Source: Paracentrotus lividus
Taxonomy: Eukaryota; Echinodermata; Echinoidea; Camarodonta; Echinidae
Assembly (NCBI GenBank): GCA_940671915.1
Contig: CALNVZ010002974.1
Location: 44,857,694-44,921,693, forward strand
Length of the DNA stretch: 64,000 nucleotides
Direction of reading: 5' to 3'
Position numbers and translations under genes: made by a program. The notes beneath the pieces were generated by a model. That model saw nothing but the letters and a program-made list of their open reading frames with translations. It ran no database searches and was not told where the DNA came from. Within the stretch, counting starts at the first letter, position 1, and each line of letters starts with the position of its first letter. Shown here piece by piece: positions 26,101-35,100 of this stretch.

Positions 26101-29100
26101 GTAAGTGACTGTGGATTTTAATTGTAGTTACAGCTCAAACCCCTGAGCACTCAGAAACTGTTTGTAAGCAACCAGCATACTCTTTAAAGCTTTCTGCCAA
26201 AATGATGTATTTTCTACTGTAAAAAAAAAAAAGCCCAATAATTTGCAAGAAGATATGCTATAGGTGCTGGAAGATGTCTGCAATGTTTGTGGACAGGGCA
26301 AAGACAGTTTTTTTGGCTATGAATGAGCAAAACAGGACGGACAGTCTGGGATGGCTTGAGGGGTGAGAGTGATTTGAGGGCTAGAGGAGTTAGGATGCAC
26401 TTGAGAGAGAAGGGATCTATAAATTTACTGGGGATGGGTTAGTATGTGAATATCAATGTGATGTATATTATGCGATAATAAACATACATGTAGCTTTATA
26501 TTAGCTGCTCTTAACAAACTTCCAGCATTTGTTTATTATGATATGATTTATGCATTTCAATTTTTTTTCACAATAATTTTATTAGAATCTACCAAATTAT
26601 ATATTTATTTAATGTTCCTCCTAACTTTTTTTTTTATAGTTTTCTATAATTTCTCATCTCTTATTTGAAAAAATTGTTGTGGGTTTGTCTTTGTCTGTCT
26701 ATCTAGATGTGGTTGAGTTCAGGGGCCAGTTCACACTGAAGAGCATTGAGAGTCCTGGAACCGTTCCAGTCAACTACCAATCCTGTTGCTCAGATCCATC
26801 CAGTAGTACCTACCAAATGCTTCAAAACAGAATTTATGACCATGTAAGCATTCAAGTCATAACCTGAACAATGAGAATTATCTTATAACATTTATCTAAT
26901 TATATTGGTGTTAAGTCATAAAGAGGATAAATCATGGTTTCATAGGTCACAAGATACTATGCCGTAGCTTTCCCATGTCTGTCACATTCTGTTATTCTTC
27001 TATTCTGCTACATTTCCGCTTTTAGAATGAAATTTGCATGAATTGTGATGTTATGTTCATAAAATGTATATGTGAATAATGATGTGGAAAATGAATTCAA
27101 TTCAATTAATTCAATTCGATAAATAAGATACAAGGTTAGATCTGCCATAATGTTACAAACATAATCCATATTTTTGACACTAGAACATTGACTTGAAGTT
27201 TAATTTATTGTGACACTGCAAAATTGTCAGCTGACATTAACGGTACGTGCCAGTATCACAGTCATTGACAATGTCACTGTCATTGTTACTGTCATTGTTA
27301 CTGTCATTGTTACTGTCATTGATACTGTCATTGTTACTGTCATTGTTACTGTCATTGATACTGTCATTTATACTGTCATTGTTACTGTCATTGTTACTGT
27401 CATTGTCATCCATATGCAGTTGCAACGCACCTATGGCACGGTCACACCCTTCAGGATGTCCAAGATTCTGTTCCTGACCCCAGGAAGTGTTATTGTAGAC
27501 TACACATTGACCTATGACCACAATGCTGCCCCCACTGCTTCTAGCTTGGAACAGACGTTCAATGACACCGTGACCCCTGTGACACTTGAACTCACCGAGG
27601 GAGTCATTACTGGGCTGTATTTAGAGGTCAATGGAGTCAGAGCTGGTAGCATACAAGGTAAGTCTTTTAGTATGAAAATTTATTTAATTAATATGGAATG
27701 ACATGTTGCTTCATTAAACAGCGAAACTTATTTTAAAGAAAGCAATTCAGCCATCTAAATTATAGTTCTATTTTTCTTTTCACAGCATCGGGTTATATGT
27801 AAAAGGTGAACTACGTGATTGTCAAAACCACACTTTAGGTCTTCATTATTTGTTTCAAATAAATAAGAAAAGCTTTCCTTTAATGGTAAACCCTCTGCCA
27901 ACTAGTCAATGTCTCAAATGTAGATCATGTCTGCCGACATTGAATAAGAAGATCATCTTATCTTTATAAAGTCAGGACATTTACATAGTTGGTACATTAT
28001 ATACATGTGCTTCACTTGATAATAAAAAAGTTTGTCAGTTTCATTGAATGCCCAGTCCTCTCATTACTTTACATTATCAGTGTATGAGTGCTGTTCATAA
28101 ATGTAGCTGAATGGTGTATATGATTGCAAATCTGGGGGTGTTTCATAAAAAGACTTGTCGAACGTTTTATCCGACAAATTTGCTCTCAGCCAATCAGATG
28201 CAAGCATTTCAGTAGCTTATAACAGTTGTCAGTGTATATTTGTTTCATGAAATGCTCCCTTGTATTAACTCAGCATTAATTTGCTTGCTTTTATAGCTGT
28301 TTGTTCCAGTGATTACTGTCTTAATGGAGGCACTTGTATGATCACAAACTCAACCTCTTATGATATCGGTTGCAGGTGAGTAGAGTATTGCTGATTTAAA
28401 AATCATGATGGCTATTATGACATACATGTACATGACTACAGTGATGGAAAAGTGATTGTAACCATCGGCAGAAGCAAATATTGGAACACCTACTGTACAG
28501 TATGTTTGTTTAAACGCTACCTTCTAGTACTCTTTAACCCTTTAGCACCTAGAGATTGCGTGAAAAGTTTCAGTTTACTCACTAGCGGAAAGGGCTATGC
28601 TGTGTTTCAATCAGGTTTTTTCAATAAGAATTGCTCTTAAAACATACTTTTTTTTGTGTAGAATTGGACAGTACACATCCAATAGATAATCCACAACAAG
28701 TATGGGCATGTTTCATCACATATTTTTGATACTATCTTGACTATAGCGTACTTAAGACAGGGGCGGTTTAGTGAGTAAGCTGAGGGGCGGTCTCGGGCGG
28801 TTTAGGTGCTAAAGGGTTAATCTCCAGGCTAAATTATTTTTTATTTTTGAGCAGGTGCTGTGCAGTTATCCAAGAAGAATATATTTTTTTTATAGAGGTG
28901 AAAGATACTTGTTGACTGTCTGTCTAAAAATAAGCTGCTTTGGTATTACAATATTCGTACAAAAACTAAATGATATTACACATTGTATTTGAATCCAATG
29001 AATTGGGGAATGGTATACTTAAATAGTCTGGTCAGTTTCTTATAATGGTTAGAACAACTTACAAGTAATTATATTATATTATTATGTGATTTTTTTTTTT

Positions 29101-32100
29101 TTTCATACAATTTAGTTTCATAATTTTGTTTTATAACCATTTGAATTCTATTGTTTCTGTATTTTCAGTTGTCCATACCGATACTATGGTGACAGATGTC
29201 AAAATCAAGGTAAATACATTTATTCTAAATGTGATATGGGTAAACTTATTGCCATATCTTCATTTTACCAAAGAGACATATTCAATGACCCAATCAAAAT
29301 TAGATAAATTTTTAAACTTCCCTCCCCTCCCTGAAAAGAAGAAGAAAAACAAAACAAGGATTGATGAAATGGTAAATGATACATTTTTTACTGTAGATTG
29401 TAACACACAGGTGTAAAAGAAGAAGAAAAAAAAGAAAACCTTCTATGACATTGTGCCATTACTGAACATCCTTTTGCATGTCATTAAATTAAACTTGCCA
29501 TGTAAAATTGGGGTAAGTAGGTTCTCAGTAGGAAGAAAGCCCTTTGATACATAACTGCCCAATTTTGATAACTTTACTCTTGATAAGTTGTATGTGTCAC
29601 GCATGGAAACCCGACGTGCAGGTAAAATACTACTGTGACCATTAAACATGAAAGTGTTCATCACTTTTTATTCTCCAGAAAACACACCTCATAAATCCAA
29701 TTATGATTCCTTGTAGGTTTAAACTGGGAGGTAATTGCAGCCTTAGCTGTGGGGTCAGCCGTCTTGCCAATCCTGATCCTGCTAATCATAGAAAAAATAT
29801 TATGCAAAATAAGGGACATGTTTAGATGATGACCCTAACAAATAAACATCAACAATCATGGGTCTTGCTTGCTAGAGACAAACACTGCTATTATGCACAT
29901 TTGTATGTTGTGCACAGCTTTAACCCTATTCAGACTGGGGGGGGGGGGGTCAATTTGACCCCCCCTGTACGAAATCCGCGACTTTTGACACCAAGTTTGA
30001 AAAAATCGGATACTCCGTTGTCGCGTTACGCAACATTATCGCATGTCAGGCCTAAATTGAACGAAAATCGTCATTTTGCATGCGTTTGTGTACAAAATAC
30101 TGCTTTTTTCTAAATTTCTTTATAACACTGATAATTGTGCCTTCTGAGCCTTTTGATTGATTAAATTTGTCTTTATATTGATCAAAATACATTTCTCAAG
30201 CATAAAAAATTACAAAAACAAAGAAATACATAAGAAATAAAAACAATAGAATACGTAAGAAATTCATAAAACAATAGAATACAAAAGAACTAATTTGAAA
30301 TTTCTTAATTTGTCAATTCAATACTGTTGTCTTTGCTACTCAGCAACTTTTAGAAAAAATTTGGGCTTCATAACTATATTTATTAATGAAATATTAACGA
30401 TTTCCATAAAAAAGCATCCAATTTGCATACATGAGTATGCATAAATTAGCATAAATTAAATACGTGATTAAAAAAAAACAAAAAAACATACCAGCGACAC
30501 CCTTTACATGTGCAGCGACGTTCGCGCAAAATTTCGCTGCAAGCGGACCATCCGCGGCCGAGATCTCAGGGGGGGGGGGTAAATTTCAGTCAAAATTTCC
30601 TCTTGAAAAGCCCAGTCTGAATAGGGTTAACACCTGTGTTATCATTACTTTTGGTTCCCCTATGCACTCTCGTCATTGCTTAAACTTGAGGTTTGGAAGA
30701 TTATACACATCAATCTATGGGAATCGTGGCAAAATGAGGTAATAGTCATGCAAAACAATATTACTAAAATGAACTATAGACTGGGATGATTGGGAAATAA
30801 CGACTACAGATTGCTTTGCGTGCATGGTTAAGAATATGACCGCTCTTTCAACCAAGCAGAAGACTAGATAAAAAAGGTTTATAAATCCAATTATGATTCC
30901 TTTTAGGTTTAAGCTGGGAGGTGATCGCAGCCATAGCCGTTGGGTCGGCCGTCTTGCTAATCTTGATCCTGCTCATCATAGCCTGCTGCTGTTCTGGGTT
31001 CATCTATGCAAGGCAGACTGCTAAGAATGAGGAAGAACGTAGGAGAAGGATCCTGAAGAAACGGAGGAGACTACAGAGGTTGTACCAACAATCCATCCCC
31101 CAGGTCCCCCTCATCTTGAAAGCTCCAAAACTACCTCCAAAGCAACCCCCAAGACAACCCCCAAGACAGGTAAGCTACCATGGATACTACCACAGTTTTC
31201 AAACTCATGTATTCTTTTCAGTCGGTCCGCAGAGCGTCTCAAAGCTGCTCCATTCTTATATATTTATATGTTGTATTGCATGTTTGCTATTTCAATTGTT
31301 TATTCCAATGATATTTCTATGAATTTTGTATTCTTCTGTTGCAAATGGGAAAAAATAAATTTGAATTGAGTTCAATTCATTCATGTCGTATGCATGAATG
31401 AAATTTTTGTTTTGAATATGAAATGAGCAAGTACATACCTTCTCTACTTGCTATGGCCCTAAATTTTGATAGTTTATAGGATTGTTGTTGATAATTTCAG
31501 CATAGCCTCTGTAGCAGGTAAACATTATGCACCAAGCACATCAATGATTTAGAGAGTTGAATTATACCTGCATTCTCTCATTTATCCATGCATAGTGAAC
31601 TGACTGTTTTTAGGTTTTTCTTGTGAGACTGCGCGTACATTCATTCTTTTGACCACAGAAGATTATTCAACTCATCAAAAATTAAACCTATCATAGCTAG
31701 GGTTGAAATCTAGATTATATGCAAAATATACCAGAACCAATTGTGTATCATAGCTATTGTGAATTTAGGCCCAAAAGATATGACACAGACCCTAATGTTT
31801 AATTAATATTTTTAAAAAGGATTCTAGTGTATTCAACATGATAGATTTCTCCCTTTAAATTTGAAGACATCCCATTTTCCTCTCATTCAGATGGCTATAC
31901 CAAATGACTACTCTTACATGAATGGTGGGTTTGTGCATGAAATCGTCAATGAGCAGCAGACCACTGGTGACAAGATAAAGATTCCGCAACTCCATTCTCC
32001 AACTCCCAAGAGATCTCATCCAGTAAGTATCAAATAGATGCGTTTTAGTCCAGAGTTTCATTCACTTGGTGAATTTGTTTATATGTTTATATGTGCCAAT

Positions 32101-35100
32101 ATTCTACTCATGTTGAAATGTATAATTGTTTGACACTGCTGATGGAAAGCAAATTTCCAATTTTTGGACTGAATAAATTATCTTGTATTGTGTTTTGTCT
32201 AAAACCACCTTTTCTTATTCCCAGTTGGTCCCTTACCAATTGCTCTACATGTAGGCCTACATTCGGCCTAGGTCTACTCTCATTTTGATTAATAAATACT
32301 CTGTATACCTATCTTTAAGTGTAATGACTCTTTTCTTTACAATTTGTTTACCAATATATTTGTGAACATCATACCAACAAATGGATTGGTTATTTATCAA
32401 TTTGTGATTGTTAGAATAAGTTTCTGGGTAATGAATTTGCAAACACTTTAATTAAACATTTTTTTCCTTTTCAGCTTTAAACCTCATTTTCTGATTAAAT
32501 TTGACTGGATTTTAAAATCTGTTGCATTTTTGTAGCCTGAAGATGTAAAGAAAGAAAAACCAAAACCTAAAGGAAAGGGACCAAGATTTGGCCATGATAC
32601 CGATCCACCGGTAAGTGAATCAAGTCTTGTTTCTTCTTTTTTCAATATTCTGATAAAAAGTGAGATGGGAAAGTGTGAAATTATATTTGCAGTGGTTTTA
32701 GAGAGTTTGTGTGAATTTTAGTTTGCCTTTTCTGTTTTGAATTATTTCTTCAGGTTTTTTTTATATTTTGTCTTGTTCAAATTTTTGTGTAAAATTAAAA
32801 AGCATTCTTTCCCTTTCTTCTCAGATGTATGTTTTGTTTTCAAGGGAAATAAAGGATATATTGTTGCAGGGTTAAAAGTGTTATTTCTTCATTATTGTGT
32901 GATATCTTGTGTTATTAATTAGAGTGTCACTTTGTTCACACTTAGTTTTCTGTCATCATCTCATCTCATAGAATATGTAGTGTGCTATCATTACATTGTA
33001 GTATAGATCACATGAAGCACATGTAGTTGTAGCATTGTGTTATACACATGTAATTGTTTTAGATCAGTATGTACATCAGTATTGCATAGTTTCACCTGTA
33101 GCCTCACCAAAACTGACGTTTCTCAATTCCTATAGATTTTACCAAAACAGGCAAATAGTTTTTCCTCGTATGTATAGAAATTTTCAGGATTTTGGATGAG
33201 GCGGGAAATTTGTGAGGGCTTATTTTCAAAAAAATTCGTGAAAGTAAAACCTACAAAAGGCTTCTTTCTATAAAGCTTTTACTGTAATTGGTACCAAGGT
33301 GAATTTTGATGCGGTGTTTCTTGATTTTAAACCTTCAAGAAAAAGAAGAAGATGGTGAGGATTTTGTCCCCAAATCCTGCCCAGAGAAAGGTGAGAAATA
33401 ATGTTAACTCCTCATCTCCTGAATTCTCTCATTGCCATAACCTTAATACAGGGAGCACCCATTTACAATAGATGATGGGTTAACTAACCAACAAGAATAT
33501 TAAAGGGCAATCCACTATTTATTATAGATGTTTATTCAAAGTTGTTTAAATTTTCATATATCCGTTTCTCTCATTTTCTGGGGTCATGCCCAGTAACTTG
33601 TTTCTAATAATATCAAGTGTTATGTCCTTTAAATAGCCCAGTCTGTTCATGTAAATGTATATTGTCATCTCGAGCACTGTATTGTTTTGCACTGCACCAA
33701 TTAACACCATATGTGGACATATATTCATTTTTTAATTAATTAAGATTAAGATTAACTGTATTAACATTATCAACTTTAAAAAATTACAGAAAATGAATGG
33801 GATTCAAGAAATTTAAATTTGTGCCTAACGGAAATATGATATAAACACTGTCTGGTGTAGGATTGGTGATTAACTTTGTTTATTTATTTTTCTAAGGACA
33901 GTGTACTGTATAAGCCAATATTTTAGCGTACAGATATTTTCGCGATTTTTGACTAGTTGGGGAAATTCGCGAGAGCAAAATTTCGTGATTTTGGTGATGA
34001 CTTCATTACTATAAATAGCCTTGTACTGAAGTGGAAATTTTCGCGATGACCAACTCGCGAAATTCGCGAAAATAAAGTCACCGCGAAAATAACCACTTAT
34101 ACAGTAATTTGGATCTAACCTGGTTCCCCTTAACTAGAGATAATATTTTTACAGAAAAAAAGGAAATCAATATACATTCAACCTTTATGACAAATTATGT
34201 TTAGTTTGGACCAGGAAAAAAACGAAGGTAGAGAAGGGGCCTGTTTTCAATGCTGAGCTGCTCTTATGGACCTGTATGATATAGTCTTGATAGTTCCCAG
34301 ATAAGTCTACAAATTAACGAAAATTGGAACCGTGCGAACTGCTTTGTTTACCACAAAAAATCTTGTTCATTCATTTCATTTGAATAATTTGAAATATTTT
34401 TAAATGATTTTCTGTTATCTGCCAATCTTTTTTTTTAGCAGGAGACAAAAAAAGAGATGGGTCTTATGTAGTTTCCATAAAAATTGCCTTTTAAATGTAA
34501 CATGTTTGTTGAGATATATGATACCACCAGAAAAAAAAATGCATTTTGATAATCACAAATAATGTAACTAATGTAACTTTTTGCATTAATACAAACTATC
34601 TCACAATTTATGAATCAATCCATTTTAAATTTGATAAAGAAAAACAAAACCTCTTTTAAACAAAAATATGATTAAGAGTGTGACTTATTTGTGAAAGGGG
34701 TTTTAATCAAAGGAAATGACAACTTCACTGTTTTCACTCAGTAGTATGTTACGGATTTGAAATATAGAGGTTTTTGTTTTTCTCTGTTGAATCCTTTTTT
34801 AGCCGGAGCCAGAAAAGAAGAAGACTCGAGAGAAGGGTCCCAGTTTCCATTCTGAGACCGAACCTGAACCAGTAAGTTATTTTGGTCAATGTTAGTCAAA
34901 GGCAAATTTGTTTTCTCTTGTAATAACACTGTTCTGCTCTGGAAATTCAACTTTTGTCTCTATTATTAGATTATCGATGTGAATATTATCTTACCTGTAA
35001 ATTGTTAGCTCAGAAACATGTGTATCCATGAGATATTAATCTTAAAGCTTATAACCATAATTTATATAAAATGTACACTTATAATGTGATTTTTTCAGGT

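Noticed and set aside
27237..27521. Minus-strand frame with Asn-Asp-Ser repeats
   Set aside because: It is the reverse translation of the 12-bp minisatellite and overlaps the SEA exon on the other strand.
31170..31322. Extension of the transmembrane exon frame past 31,169
   Set aside because: A consensus donor (CAG|gtaagc) ends the exon; the extra hydrophobic frame is intron read-through.
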